Source of the DNA: Nonomuraea roseoviolacea subsp. carminata
GTDB taxonomy: Bacteria > Actinomycetota > Actinomycetes > Streptosporangiales > Streptosporangiaceae
Assembly (NCBI RefSeq): GCF_024172185.1
Contig: NZ_JAMZEC010000001.1
Span: forward strand, 1-64,000
Length of the DNA stretch: 64,000 bases
Direction: 5' to 3'
The translations under genes were made by a program, and so were the position numbers. This document shows, piece by piece, positions 1-17,188 of the stretch; position 1 is the first letter of the stretch; the number at the start of each line of letters is the position of its first letter. Under the pieces are notes generated by a model, which was given only the letters and a program-made list of their open reading frames with translations, ran no database searches and was not told the DNA's origin.

Positions 1-2257
1 CGTGCTCGCGGGTGTGGGCGCGGGCCCGCAGGCGGGCGTCGTCCATGTGCTGGCGCAGGTGCGCGGCTGTGGTGCCGAGTCCTGGGACGCGGTCGATGAC
101 GTCCATGACGAGGTGGTAGCGGTCGATGTCGTTGAGCATCGCCATGTCGAAGGGCGTCGTGGTGGTGCCCTCCTCCTTGTAGCCGCGCACGTGCAGGTTC
201 GCGTGGTTGTCACGCCGGTAGGTGAGGCGGTGGATGAGCTGCGGATAGCCGTGGAAGTTGAAGATGACCGGCTTGTCGGTGGTGAACAGCGCGTCGTACT
301 CGGCGTCCGGCATGCCGTGCGGGTGCTCCGAGCGCGGTTGCAGCCGCATGAGGTCGACCACGTTGATGACGCGCACCTTCAGCCCGGGCAGGTGTTCGCG
401 GAGGAGGGCGGCCGCGGCCAGTGTCTCCAGGGTGGGCACGTCGCCGGCGCAGGCCAGCACCACGTCCGGCTCTGACCCGGTGTCCGTGGAGGCCCACGGC
501 AGGATGCCGAGGCCGCGCGTGCAGTGCGCGATCGCCTCGTCCATGGTGAACAGGTCGAGCACCGGCTGCTTGCCCGCGACGATGACGTTGACGTAGTCGC
601 GCGAGCGCAGGCAGTGGTCGCCGACCGAGAGCAGGGTGTTGGCGTCCGGTGGGAGGTAGACCCGGACGACTTCGGCCTTCTTGTTCATCACGACGTCGAG
701 GAAGCCCGGGTCCTGGTGGCTGAAGCCGTTGTGGTCCTGGCGCCACACGTGTGACGACAGCAGGTAGTTCAGCGAGGCCACCGGCCGCCGCCACGGGATC
801 TTCTTCGACGACTCCAGCCACTTGGCGTGCTGGTTGAACATCGCGTCGATGATGTGGATGAACGCCTCGTAGCAGTTGAACAGCCCGTGCCGGCCGGTCA
901 GCAGGTAGCCCTCCAGCCAGCCCTGGCACAGGTGCTCCGACAGGACCTCCATGACCCGGCCGCCGGGCGCCAGGTTCTCGTCCGTGGGCTTCAGCTCGGC
1001 GTTCCAGGCCCGGTCGGTGACCTCGAAGACCTCCGACAGCCGGTTGGAGGCGGTCTCGTCCGGCCCCATCAGCCGGAACGTGCGCGGGTTGGCCGCGATC
1101 ACGTCGCGCAGGTACCGGCCGAGCAGGCGGGTGGGTTCGCTGGACTGCGTGGCGGGTTCCTTGACCTGCGCCGCGTAGTCGCGGAAGTCGGGCAGGGCCA
1201 GCGGTTTCAGCAGCTCGCCGCCGTTGGTGTGCGGGCTGGCGCTCATCCGCAGCAGGCCCTCGGGCACCGTCCGCCGCAGCGCCGGCACCGGGCGGCCGTC
1301 GACGTCGAACAGCTCTTCCGGCCGGTAGGAGCGCATCCACTCCTCCAGCATCGCCAGATGCCCGGGGTTGTCGCGGACGCCCGGCAGCGGCACCTGGTGC
1401 GCCCGCCAGGTGCCCTCCACCGGCAGCCCGTCGACTTCCCGCGGCCCGGTCCACCCCTTCGGCGTCCGCAGGACGATCATGGGGAGGCGGTCGGCGCGGC
1501 CGTCCTTGTACGCGGCGATCTGGTCGAACACCACATCCAGCGTCCGCGCCATCTCCTCGTGGTCGGGGCCGACGAGGTGGGGGCGGTAGCCGTACCCCTC
1601 CATGAGCTTGAGCAGCTCCTCCTCCGGGATGCGGGCCAGCACGGTGGGGTTGGCGATCTTGTAGCCGTTCAGGTGCAGGATCGGCAGCACCACCCCGTCC
1701 CGGTAGGGGTCGAGCAGCTTGTTGGAATGCCAGCTCGCCGCCAGCGGGCCGGTCTCCGCCTCGCCGTCGCCGACCACGCACGCCACGACCAGGCGCGGGT
1801 TGTCGAAGGCCGCGCCGAAGGCATGCGCCAGCGAATAGCCGAGCTCGCCGCCCTCGTGGATCGAGCCGGGCGTCTCCGGCGCCACGTGGCTCGGGATGCC
1901 GCCCGGGAAGGAGAACTGGCGGAACAGCCGCCGCATGCCCGCGGCGTCCTGGGAGACCTCCGGGTAGCGCTCGGAGTAGGAGCCCTCCAGCCAGGCGTGC
2001 GCCACCGCCGCCGGGCCGCCGTGACCGGGCCCCGCGATGTAGATCATGTCCTGACCGCGTTCGGCGATGACCCGGTTGAGGTGCGCGAAGCAGAAGTTCA
2101 GCCCCGGCGTGGTGCCCCAGTGGCCCAGCAGCCTCGGTTTGACGTGCTCGGGCCGCAACGGCTCGGTCAGCAGCGGGTTGTCGAGCAGATAGATCTGCCC
2201 GACCGACAGGTAGTTCGCGGCGCGCCAGTAGGCGTCGATGTGCTGCGTCGTCGTCAT
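1..2257 (-). CDS. xfp: Phosphoketolase (xylulose-5-P/fructose-6-P), 3' end cut by window edge
   Basis: Cleaves xylulose 5-phosphate (and usually fructose 6-phosphate) with phosphate to acetyl phosphate plus an aldose phosphate, using thiamine diphosphate in the cytoplasm. The translation starts [20 protein letters not shown] and runs without a stop to base 1. It contains the family signatures [20 protein letters not shown] and [15 protein letters not shown] (ThDP/Mg site). About 752 codons are visible against a usual length near 790-800, so only some 40-50 C-terminal residues lie outside. The ATG at 2257 gives the canonical N-terminus. The longer open frame on a shifted register of this strand is a GC artefact. 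A DosR-like palindrome lies about 40 bases upstream. The neighbour thiC is on the same strand 324 bases upstream and is probably a separate unit. Confidence 0.95.
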   Translation of the reverse strand, partial: MTTTQHIDAYWRAANYLSVGQIYLLDNPLLTEPLRPEHVKPRLLGHWGTTPGLNFCFAHLNRVIAERGQDMIYIAGPGHGGPAAVAHAWLEGSYSERYPEVSQDAAGMRRLFRQFSFPGGIPSHVAPETPGSIHEGGELGYSLAHAFGAAFDNPRLVVACVVGDGEAETGPLAASWHSNKLLDPYRDGVVLPILHLNGYKIANPTVLARIPEEELLKLMEGYGYRPHLVGPDHEEMARTLDVVFDQIAAYKDGRADRLPMIVLRTPKGWTGPREVDGLPVEGTWRAHQVPLPGVRDNPGHLAMLEEWMRSYRPEELFDVDGRPVPALRRTVPEGLLRMSASPHTNGGELLKPLALPDFRDYAAQVKEPATQSSEPTRLLGRYLRDVIAANPRTFRLMGPDETASNRLSEVFEVTDRAWNAELKPTDENLAPGGRVMEVLSEHLCQGWLEGYLLTGRHGLFNCYEAFIHIIDAMFNQHAKWLESSKKIPWRRPVASLNYLLSSHVWRQDHNGFSHQDPGFLDVVMNKKAEVVRVYLPPDANTLLSVGDHCLRSRDYVNVIVAGKQPVLDLFTMDEAIAHCTRGLGILPWASTDTGSEPDVVLACAGDVPTLETLAAAALLREHLPGLKVRVINVVDLMRLQPRSEHPHGMPDAEYDALFTTDKPVIFNFHGYPQLIHRLTYRRDNHANLHVRGYKEEGTTTTPFDMAMLNDIDRYHLVMDVIDRVPGLGTTAAHLRQHMDDARLRARAHTREH

Positions 2258-2293
2258 GGTGCCGATGGTCTCCGGATCCGTCCCCGCCCCCTA

Positions 2294-2307
2294 GGGACCT
2301 AGGTCCT
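2294..2307 (-). promoter_or_regulatory. DosR/DevR-like palindrome upstream of phosphoketolase
   Basis: The plus-strand sequence GGGACCTAGGTCCT contains the 12-base perfect palindrome GGACCTAGGTCC (2295-2306). It has the GGGAC-N4-GTCC form of actinobacterial DosR/DevR boxes, with one mismatch in the last arm base. It lies 38-50 bases before the phosphoketolase ATG. Control by a hypoxia/redox regulator is inferred from motif form only. Confidence 0.4.
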
Positions 2308-2452
2308 CTTCTCGGGAGCCGGGCGGCCTTCGGAAGTCCCGGCCGTGCGATGGCAGGCGGCCTGCTGGTCGCCGCCGCGGTCATCGGCTCGGTGGCGGCG
2401 GCCTGGCCGTCGCCCTCTTGCGCGCCCGGACCCCTCGCGCGGCGGCGCCCGA

Positions 2453-2480
2453 ACCCGTGGACGTGCGCACGTCCACGGGT
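2453..2480. terminator. 28-bp perfect loopless palindrome, probable thiC terminator
   Basis: Bases 2453-2466 are exactly complementary to 2467-2480 (half site ACCCGTGGACGTGC), giving a 14-bp dyad with no spacer about 100 bases after the thiC stop. No T-run follows. It could be a factor-independent terminator of the GC-rich type, a cruciform, or a protein site. Confidence 0.45.
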
Positions 2481-2581
2481 CGCCTGCGGCGGTCAGGTCA
2501 CGAGCCGGAGCAGGTCACGCCTCGTGACCGCGTTCGTGGGCGAGAGGGTGAATGGTGGAGCTCCTGGTGGACGAGGACGGG

Positions 2582-4430
<1,849 letters not shown>

Positions 4431-4622
4431 GCTCGACCCTAACCCGTACCACCTTCTTGCGACAGCAGCGCGTTGAGATTGACTGATTCCCCACACCCGC
4501 GGGACCCTGTGACCCCTTCGGCGACCGGAAACGGCCTCTCGGTCACCGGGCGCACGAGCACCGGGAGCGGCCCGTGGGCGGGCGGCGAGATCCTCGGGTC
4601 CAGGCGCCTGGGCACGCCTGGG

Positions 4623-4649
4623 CGCCCGTCACGGTCGGAGTGACGGGCG
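4623..4649 (+). other. Hairpin in the leader of the AlkD-like gene
   Basis: CGCCCGTCAC (4623-4632) pairs perfectly with GTGACGGGCG (4640-4649) around a 7-base loop. It ends 27 bases before the AGGAGG ribosome site of the next gene. It may be an upstream terminator or an mRNA structure; no T-run follows. Confidence 0.4.
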
Positions 4650-4686
4650 GCGGCGAGCGCGCGAAGGACAGGGACAGGAGGCCGGG

Positions 4687-5391
4687 GTGGCGGAGGCGGC
4701 GCTGACGCGGGCGACGGTGGCCGAGGTGATGGCCGAACTGGCCGAGCTCGCGGACCCGAGGACCCGCGAGGTGAACGAGAGGCACGGTGACGACCACGGC
4801 GTCAACCTCAGCAGGCTGCGCGCGCTCGCGAAGCGGCTGAAGACGCAGCAGGAGCTCGCGTGCCGGCTCTGGGAGACGGGTGACACCGCGGCGAGACTGC
4901 TGGCGATCCTGATCTGCCGCCCGAAGGCGTTCGGGCGTGACGAGCTGGACGTCATGGTGCGCCAGGCGCGCACACCCAAGGTGCACGACTGGCTCGTGAA
5001 CTACGTGGTGAAGAAGAGCCCGCACGCCGAAGAGCTGCGCCTGGCCTGGTCCGCCGATCCGGATCCCGTGGTCGCGAGCGCGGGCTGGGCGCTGACCACC
5101 GAACGCGTGGCGAAGAAGCCCGGAGACCTCGACCTGGCGGGCCTGCTGGACGTCATCGAGGCGGAGATGAAGGACGCCCCGGATCGCCTGCAGTGGGCGA
5201 TGAACCACTGCCTGGCGCAGATCGGGATCGAGCATGCCGAGCACCGCGCCCGTGCGATCGACATCGGCGAGCGGCTGGGGGTGTTCAGGGACTTTCCGAC
5301 TTCCCCGGGCTGCACGTCTCCGTTCGCGCCCGTCTGGATCACCGAGATCGTACGCCGACAGGACCGGTCCTCGGCCGGGGGTATCGGCTGA
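4687..5391 (+). CDS. DNA alkylation repair (AlkD/HEAT-repeat) family protein
   Basis: The 234-residue, mostly helical protein has the layout of the AlkD family, HEAT-like repeat glycosylases that remove bulky or cationic alkylated bases. Supporting stretches are LWETGDTAARLLAILICRP, WLVNYVVKKSPHAEELRLAW and MNHCLAQIGIEHAEHRARAI; the last matches the C-terminal helices with the ANHC-like motif of this family. The GTG at 4687 is chosen because AGGAGG lies 5 bases upstream. It stands alone between thiC and corA. The catalytic Asp/Trp set of true AlkD was not verified, so a non-enzymatic paralogue is possible. Confidence 0.75.
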   Translation: MAEAALTRATVAEVMAELAELADPRTREVNERHGDDHGVNLSRLRALAKRLKTQQELACRLWETGDTAARLLAILICRPKAFGRDELDVMVRQARTPKVHDWLVNYVVKKSPHAEELRLAWSADPDPVVASAGWALTTERVAKKPGDLDLAGLLDVIEAEMKDAPDRLQWAMNHCLAQIGIEHAEHRARAIDIGERLGVFRDFPTSPGCTSPFAPVWITEIVRRQDRSSAGGIG

Positions 5392-5455
5392 TCCGGTCGG
5401 ATGATCGAGCAGCGCTTGCGGGGTCGCGGCCCGCGCGGCACGTGCCCGGGTCGGC

Positions 5456-6457
5456 TCACAGCCACCCGCTCTTACGGAGGAGCCGGAACACGACGAGCAC
5501 GGCGATGACCATGATGGTCAGGCTGAGGGGATAGCCGAGCAGCCAGTGCAGCTCGGGCATGTGGTCGAAGTTCATGCCGTAGACCCCGGCGATCATGGTG
5601 GGGACGGCGATGAGGGCCGCCCATGAGGAGATCTTGCGCATGTCGGCGTTCTGCTGCATGGCCGCCGCGCTCTGTTCGCGGCCCACCAGGGCCAGGTGGG
5701 CGTTCAGGGCGTTGGTGAGCAGTTCGTTGTGCTCGTCGACCGCCGCGTCCACGCGCAGCAGGTGGTCCAGGACGTCACGGAACTGGTCCCGGACATCGGC
5801 GTACAGCTCCACCCGGCCTTTGACGATCTCCTCCAGAACGGGGATCAGCGGATCCTGAGCCGCACGGAACTCCAGCACCTCGCGCTTGAGGGAGTAGATG
5901 TCCTCGGTGACATCGGTCTGCTCGCCGCTGAAGACACGCCGTTCCAGGACGATGAGGTCGTGCTCGACCTCGTGGGAGATCTGGGCGTAGGTGTCGACGA
6001 CCTGATCGCAGATCGCGTACAGCACCCCCGCGGGCCCGGCGGCCAGCAGATCGCGATCGGACTCGATGCGCCGGCGCACGCCGGCCAGCGGATTGGCCTG
6101 CCCGTGGCGGACGCTGATGACGAAGTCGCGGCCCAGGAACAGGTTGATCTCGCCGACCTCGATGTCCGAACCCTCCTCCACGTACAGGAGCGGCTTGAGC
6201 ACCACGAACAAGGTGTCGTCGTAGCGTTCGAGCTTGGGTCGCTGATGGGCGTGGATGGCGTCCTCCACCGCGAGGGGATGCAGCTTCACCTCGCTGGTGA
6301 TCAGGTCGAACTCCTCCTGGGTCGGCTCGTGCAGACCGATCCACAGGAAGCAGTCGCCCCTGGCCCGGGCGTCACCGAAGGCGTCGCTGATGTCGCCGCT
6401 GATGGTCTCGCGCACGCCGTTGCGGTAGATCGCCTTGTCAACAATCACGTCTGACAT
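5456..6457 (-). CDS. corA: CorA-family magnesium/cobalt transporter
   Basis: Homopentameric divalent-cation channel of the plasma membrane. The protein (about 333 residues from MSDVIVDKAIYRNG) has a long cytoplasmic N-terminal funnel domain. It ends in two membrane helices with the signature YGMNF before the outer loop and a short basic tail (FRLLRKSGWL). The ATG at about 6457 is preferred over an upstream GTG at 6511, because it gives the usual CorA N-terminus and leaves a promoter space to the divergent micro-gene. No partner genes are linked. Confidence 0.92.
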   Translation of the reverse strand: MSDVIVDKAIYRNGVRETISGDISDAFGDARARGDCFLWIGLHEPTQEEFDLITSEVKLHPLAVEDAIHAHQRPKLERYDDTLFVVLKPLLYVEEGSDIEVGEINLFLGRDFVISVRHGQANPLAGVRRRIESDRDLLAAGPAGVLYAICDQVVDTYAQISHEVEHDLIVLERRVFSGEQTDVTEDIYSLKREVLEFRAAQDPLIPVLEEIVKGRVELYADVRDQFRDVLDHLLRVDAAVDEHNELLTNALNAHLALVGREQSAAAMQQNADMRKISSWAALIAVPTMIAGVYGMNFDHMPELHWLLGYPLSLTIMVIAVLVVFRLLRKSGWL

Positions 6458-6531
6458 TCTGACGCAGCGCCATATGTCCATATTTGGGGGTACCGTTCGA
6501 AGAAGGGTCACCTAGCCCACGGGGAGGAAAC

Positions 6532-6654
6532 ATGGCTAGGTACATGTCCGACGTCGACTTCAGGCAGAACCCTTGGTGGCGTCGCCGCTGGGGCGGCGGC
6601 TGCCGCCGTCGCTGGTGGGGCGGCGGAAGCTGGGGCGGCGGCTGGTGGTGGTAG
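6532..6654 (+). CDS. 40-residue Trp/Gly/Arg-rich micro-protein
   Basis: A small gene with its own signals: GGGGAGGAAAC directly before the ATG at 6532, TAG at 6652-6654 and an intrinsic terminator 50 bases later. The product begins MARYMSDVDFRQN and then becomes a run of Trp, Gly and Arg, with one Cys in the middle and the ending WGGGWWW. There is no signal peptide and no known motif. The N-terminal third is ordinary and the remainder is strongly cationic and aromatic, so membrane or nucleic-acid contact is possible but unproven. It is divergent from corA with a shared 74-base promoter space. It is not a product I recognise. Confidence 0.6.
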   Translation: MARYMSDVDFRQNPWWRRRWGGGCRRRWWGGGSWGGGWWW

Positions 6655-6704
6655 ACCAGCCCCAGACGCCTCAGCAGCACAGTCGGCGAACGGGAGATCG
6701 GCCT

Positions 6705-6730
6705 CCGGCCCTCACCAAAGGGCCGGGGGT
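6705..6730 (+). terminator. Intrinsic terminator of the micro-gene
   Basis: CCGGCCCT (6705-6712) pairs with AGGGCCGG (6719-6726) around loop CACCAA, followed by GGGTTTCTCT. It lies 50 bases after the micro-gene stop on the same strand. Confidence 0.8.
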
Positions 6731-6892
6731 TTCTCTGTCACCGCCGCGACAGGATGAACGCCGCGGCAGCGGGTCCAACTCGGGGCTCAGGAGGTGCCGC
6801 CGCCGCGGCAGCCGGTGTGCGTACGTCGGCGTGAGGCTGCGCTGAACCGGGGCCGGCCACCGTCCCGGAGCCAGGCGCCTCCCTGAGAACGC

Positions 6893-6930
6893 ACGCCTAA
6901 GCGTCTTAGCTACGCCTAATCATCTTAGGT
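6893..6930. repeat. Tandem 19-base operator-like repeats ACGCCTAA-N3-TCTTAG
   Basis: Two copies start at 6893 and 6912. Each is ACGCCTAA, three variable bases (GCG or TCA), then TCTTAG. Each copy also holds a dyad (CTAAG-CGT-CTTAG at 6897-6909; CCTAA-TCATC-TTAGG at 6915-6929). The A/T content stands out from the flanks. The repeats lie just beyond the 3' end of the M56 gene. The shape suggests two adjacent protein sites on one face of the helix; the binding protein is unknown. Confidence 0.55.
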
Positions 6931-6965
6931 CATAGCGGCGTCCGAGGGCACCCTCCCCCGCCTGA

Positions 6966-7928
6966 TCAGCCCGTATTGCAGCAACCCAGAGTGATGGCGA
7001 GCAGGCCCGGCAGGGCCGCGACGGCGAGCGGCGCCGCGATCGCCGCCCTGGCCAGAACCCCGATGATCACGAACACGATCGCGCGCAGCGGTGGTGTGCG
7101 CCCCAGCAGCCGGCGCACCCGTTGACCGGTGCGATGGGATCCGGCCGCCAGCGCGCAGGTCGGCGCGTTGTGGTCGTCGGCCAGGGTGAGCAGGGCGTCG
7201 GCTACGGTCAGCCGGTCGGACGCGGTGACGGCGGCGTCGTCGGCCGCGAGTTCGGTGAGCCGGTCGATCTCCTGCTCGGCGGTGCGGAACAGGACGACGA
7301 ACGGGAAGGCACGCCTGAGCCCTCGGGCGACGGCGGTGAACAGGAGGTGGTGGCTGCGAAGGTGCGCCCGCTCGTGGGCGAGCACCGCCATCAGCCGCCG
7401 ATCGTCCAGGGCGTCCAGCGCCGAGGTGCTCAGCACGATGGGGCCGGCGCGACCAGGCAGGCAGTAGGCGACGGGCGCGCCGTAGTCGATCACGAGGACG
7501 TCGAGCCGCTCGTCGTGGTGGGCGACCATGCGCAGCACCGTCAGGTGCCATCGGCGCTCGCGCTGCGCCCGGATCACCTCGGCGCCGACACCGTAGATCA
7601 TCCGGACCGTGATCGCGGTACAGGTCAGCAGGGCCGCCGCGAAGGAGGCGGCGATGGCCGGTGCGCTCAGCGGGGTGGCATAGGCGTCACGCAGCATCAT
7701 CAGGCACGCATCCAGCTCGTGCGCCAGATCGGCCCCCCATGGGGTGGCGGGCAGTGCCACGGCCACCCCGGCCATCATCACGGCGGCGACCACGGCGGCT
7801 GTCAGCGATTGCCAGGCCACGATGCCCAGCCGCGGCGCTCGCTCCACCCACGAGACCCGCCGCAGGAGCGCCGGTCCCACCTCGGCCAGCATGACCGCGT
7901 AGACGGCCAGCAGAATGGCGGCGGTCAT
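6966..7928 (-). CDS. M56-family (BlaR1/MecR1-like) membrane metallopeptidase
   Basis: A 320-residue integral membrane protein with hydrophobic segments near residues 1-20, 38-60 and 90-112, and a C-terminal pair. The cytoplasmic zinc-protease motif is HERAH within MAVLAHERAHLRSHH, followed by the downstream ELAAD glutamate. Members act as signal-activated proteases that cleave a BlaI-type repressor. The partner blaI gene ends on its start codon (ATGA overlap, 7925-7928), so the two are translationally coupled. There is no extracellular penicillin-binding sensor domain, as usual in actinobacterial BlaR1-like proteins, so the inducing signal is unknown. Confidence 0.9.
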   Translation of the reverse strand: MTAAILLAVYAVMLAEVGPALLRRVSWVERAPRLGIVAWQSLTAAVVAAVMMAGVAVALPATPWGADLAHELDACLMMLRDAYATPLSAPAIAASFAAALLTCTAITVRMIYGVGAEVIRAQRERRWHLTVLRMVAHHDERLDVLVIDYGAPVAYCLPGRAGPIVLSTSALDALDDRRLMAVLAHERAHLRSHHLLFTAVARGLRRAFPFVVLFRTAEQEIDRLTELAADDAAVTASDRLTVADALLTLADDHNAPTCALAAGSHRTGQRVRRLLGRTPPLRAIVFVIIGVLARAAIAAPLAVAALPGLLAITLGCCNTG

Positions 7929-8296
7929 GGCGGCGGCTCGCCGGCTCTGGCCGCCTCCAACGCGCCCCGAAGCTCGTCGATCTCGGCCTGATCCATCCGC
8001 TCGACGAAGCGCGCCAGTGCGGCGGCACGGTCAGGGCTGGCGCGCAGGGCACTGGCCATCAGGCCGGCCACGTAGTCCTCCCGGCCGGCCTTGGCCCAGT
8101 AACGGTAGCCGCGTCCCCGCAACTCGCGGTCCATCCAGCCCTTGCGATACAGAATGTCCATCACCGTCTGCACGGTGGTGAACGCCGGCTCCCTGCCCGG
8201 GCGCAGCCGGTTGAGCACCTCCCGCACCGTCAGTGGCTCGTCGGTCGCCCACATCACATCCATGATCGCGGCCTCCAGCTCACCGAACCCGCGCAC
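7925..8296 (-). CDS. BlaI/MecI/CopY-family transcriptional repressor
   Basis: Winged-helix repressor partner of the adjacent M56 protease. From the GTG at 8296 it reads VRGFGELEAAIMDVMWATDE. This is the canonical BlaI N-terminus and gives 123 residues, the usual family length. GGGAGG lies 4 bases upstream. The frame stays open further upstream to ATG 8353 and 8401, through a 9-base tandem repeat that would add Val-Glu-Thr repeats; those starts have poor ribosome sites and give an atypical tail. The recognition helix lies in REPAFTTVQTVMDILYRKGW. It overlaps the M56 gene by four bases. Confidence 0.88.
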   Translation of the reverse strand: MRGFGELEAAIMDVMWATDEPLTVREVLNRLRPGREPAFTTVQTVMDILYRKGWMDRELRGRGYRYWAKAGREDYVAGLMASALRASPDRAAALARFVERMDQAEIDELRGALEAARAGEPPP

Positions 8297-8310
8297 CACG
8301 CCTCCCTCGA

Positions 8311-8346
8311 CGGTCTCGACGGTCTCGACGGTCTCGACGGTCTCGA
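8311..8346. repeat. Four tandem copies of a 9-base unit upstream of blaI
   Basis: CGGTCTCGA is repeated four times without change (8311-8319, 8320-8328, 8329-8337, 8338-8346), with partial units on both sides. It sits directly before the likely blaI start. Perfect short tandem units can expand or contract by slippage, and a unit of nine bases would keep any reading frame. Confidence 0.85.
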
Positions 8347-8485
8347 CGACCATGGCTCCAGTGCTCACGCCGCCCGTGGCCGCGGAACGCGCCGGCCGCA
8401 CCGTCGCGGGTCACCCCCGAGCCCGCGTCAATCCCTCACCTGAGCCCTCCAGGCCAATCTATCCCTCCGGCCACCACTCGGCCCC

Positions 8486-8515
8486 CCGAGCCGTCGTGCG
8501 AAATCGACGGCTCGG
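8486..8515. terminator. Strong hairpin after the alpha-galactosidase gene
   Basis: CCGAGCCGTCG (8486-8496) pairs perfectly with CGACGGCTCGG (8505-8515) around an 8-base loop. It lies 18 bases beyond the stop of the minus-strand gene at 8533 and fits a terminator for it. Confidence 0.8.
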
Positions 8516-8532
8516 GTGGTCCGACTCGTGGG

Positions 8533-10170
<1,638 letters not shown>

Positions 10171-10182
10171 TCATGTCGTGGA

Positions 10183-11409
<1,227 letters not shown>

Positions 11410-11497
11410 TCAAGGGTTCGTCCCCCTTCACTGCCGCCGTGCCGCGCGCAGAAGCGCTCTGCTCAGGCCGGACGTCCTGTCCCGCGTGATGAGGTGA

Positions 11498-11508
11498 TGA
11501 AACATTCA
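11498..11508. promoter_or_regulatory. Degenerate TGAAA-N-TTTCA site
   Basis: TGAAACATTCA differs by one base from the palindrome TGAAACTTTCA found at 20819 and 42904. It is framed by GGTGA and TCACC. It lies between the esterase start and the 3' end of the ThuA-PQQ gene. Confidence 0.35.
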
Positions 11509-11576
11509 CCCCGGGGTGGCGTGGCGGAGCCGGTCCGCGGGGGCGGGCCGGCTCCGGGGCAGCAGCCACAACGGGG

Positions 11577-15960
<4,384 letters not shown>

Positions 15961-15964
<4 letters not shown>

Positions 15965-17175
15965 GACGTACCGCCCCACTTCTCGGGGTAGCCGGGCAGG
16001 TCCTCACAGCCGCACAGGGCGTAGTGCAGCGGCGGCATGCCGGGCTTGAGGTAGGTGGCGAGGTTCTCCTGGGTGATCGTCGGTTGCGGGAGGTTCCAGG
16101 CCTTGGGCACCGGCTCACCCTTGAGGATCTTGAGCGCCGCGATGACGGGGGTGCGCCACTGGTAGGTCGGGTAGGTCGGGGCGATGGCGGTCAGCTTCGC
16201 GTCGTTCCACTTCTTCAGGAAGTCCTGCTGGTCCTCGCCGTTGATCGGCGGCACCGGCAGGCCCGCGTCCTCGAACGCCTCGACGGCGGCGACCGCGGTG
16301 GCGCCCGCGTCCATCCACACTCCGTCGATCCTGCCGTGACGCTGGATGTAGTCGCTGACGATGCTCTTGGTCCTGGCGGCGTCGCCGTCGGTGAACTCCA
16401 CGCCGACGACGTCGAGGTCGCTCTTGTCGAACGCGACCTTCGCGGCCGACCACCGGGTCTCCAGCACGTCCACGCCGGGCAGGATGCGCAGCGCGAGGAT
16501 CTTCCCGCCGGGCGGCACCTTGCCGATGAGGAACTCGGCCGCCTCGGCGCCGAAGGCGTAGCCGCCGATCGGCTTGATGAAGGTGACCGGGCAGTCGGTC
16601 CGGACCCCCCGGTCGAACACGATGACGGGCACCTTCGCGCACGCCGCGGACACCGCGGGGGTCAGCGTCGCGGTCGTGTTGGGTGAGACGATCAGCACGT
16701 CGCAGCCCTTGTCCTGCAGCTCGGCGATGTCGGAGATCTGCTTGTCGTCCTTGCCCTCGGCGTCCAGCGCGGTCAGGCGCCCGATCTCCTCGTGCAGGGC
16801 GGCCTCCGCCTGCATGGTCTTCCAGCCGACCTGCCGCCAGGGGTTGTCGACGGCGGCGTTGGAGAAGCACACGTGGTACGGCGGGGCCTTCTTGTACCTC
16901 GTGGTGTCGACGAGCCGCGGGGCGATGCTCTGCTCCCACGGCCTGGCCGGCGAACCGGACGGCCGCGCGCGGCGCATCGCCATCTGGGCGTCGTAGTCGG
17001 CCCGCACGAAGAACTTCGACTGCGCTCCGGTGCCCCTGTCGTCCCGCGGGCCGCCGGACCCGGCCGGCGCGGCGGAGGCGGAGGGCGGGGGCCGGTCGCT
17101 GGTGCACGCGGCCGCCGGCAGTGTCAGCACGGCCAGCGCGGCGGAGGCGAGGAGCCGCCGCGGAGTTGAACGCAT
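15961..17175 (-). CDS. Sugar ABC transporter substrate-binding lipoprotein (ribose type)
   Basis: Extracytoplasmic receptor of the CUT2 (ribose/galactose) importer encoded next to it; 404 residues. The signal sequence has a lipobox LPAAAC with Cys24 as lipid anchor, then a Ser/Pro/Gly-rich linker. The periplasmic-binding-protein fold shows the family stretch DIAELQDKGCDVLIVSP and the hinge region VIVFDRGVRTDCPV. The C-terminal half carries an extra Cys pair (CGCEDLPGYPEKWG). It is the fourth gene of the operon ABC-permease-permease-receptor-epimerase. The order with the receptor after the permeases is less common. The ligand is unknown. Confidence 0.92.
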
Positions 17176-17188
17176 GGTGTTCCTTCCA

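Larger units (their letters stand above)
2258..2581. other. Intergenic region between thiC and phosphoketolase
   Basis: This 324-base stretch holds no convincing gene; open frames in it lack ribosome sites and recognisable products. It contains the DosR-like box near the phosphoketolase start and a perfect loopless palindrome nearer the thiC stop, both listed separately. Confidence 0.6.
6655..6965. other. Intergenic region after the micro-gene
   Basis: This 311-base stretch contains a terminator (6705-6726) and a pair of 19-base direct repeats (6893-6930). Nothing else with coding support is seen; short open frames lack ribosome sites. Confidence 0.55.

Noticed and set aside
8311..8346. CRISPR-like array
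   Set aside because: Units are nine bases with no spacers, so this is a simple tandem repeat.
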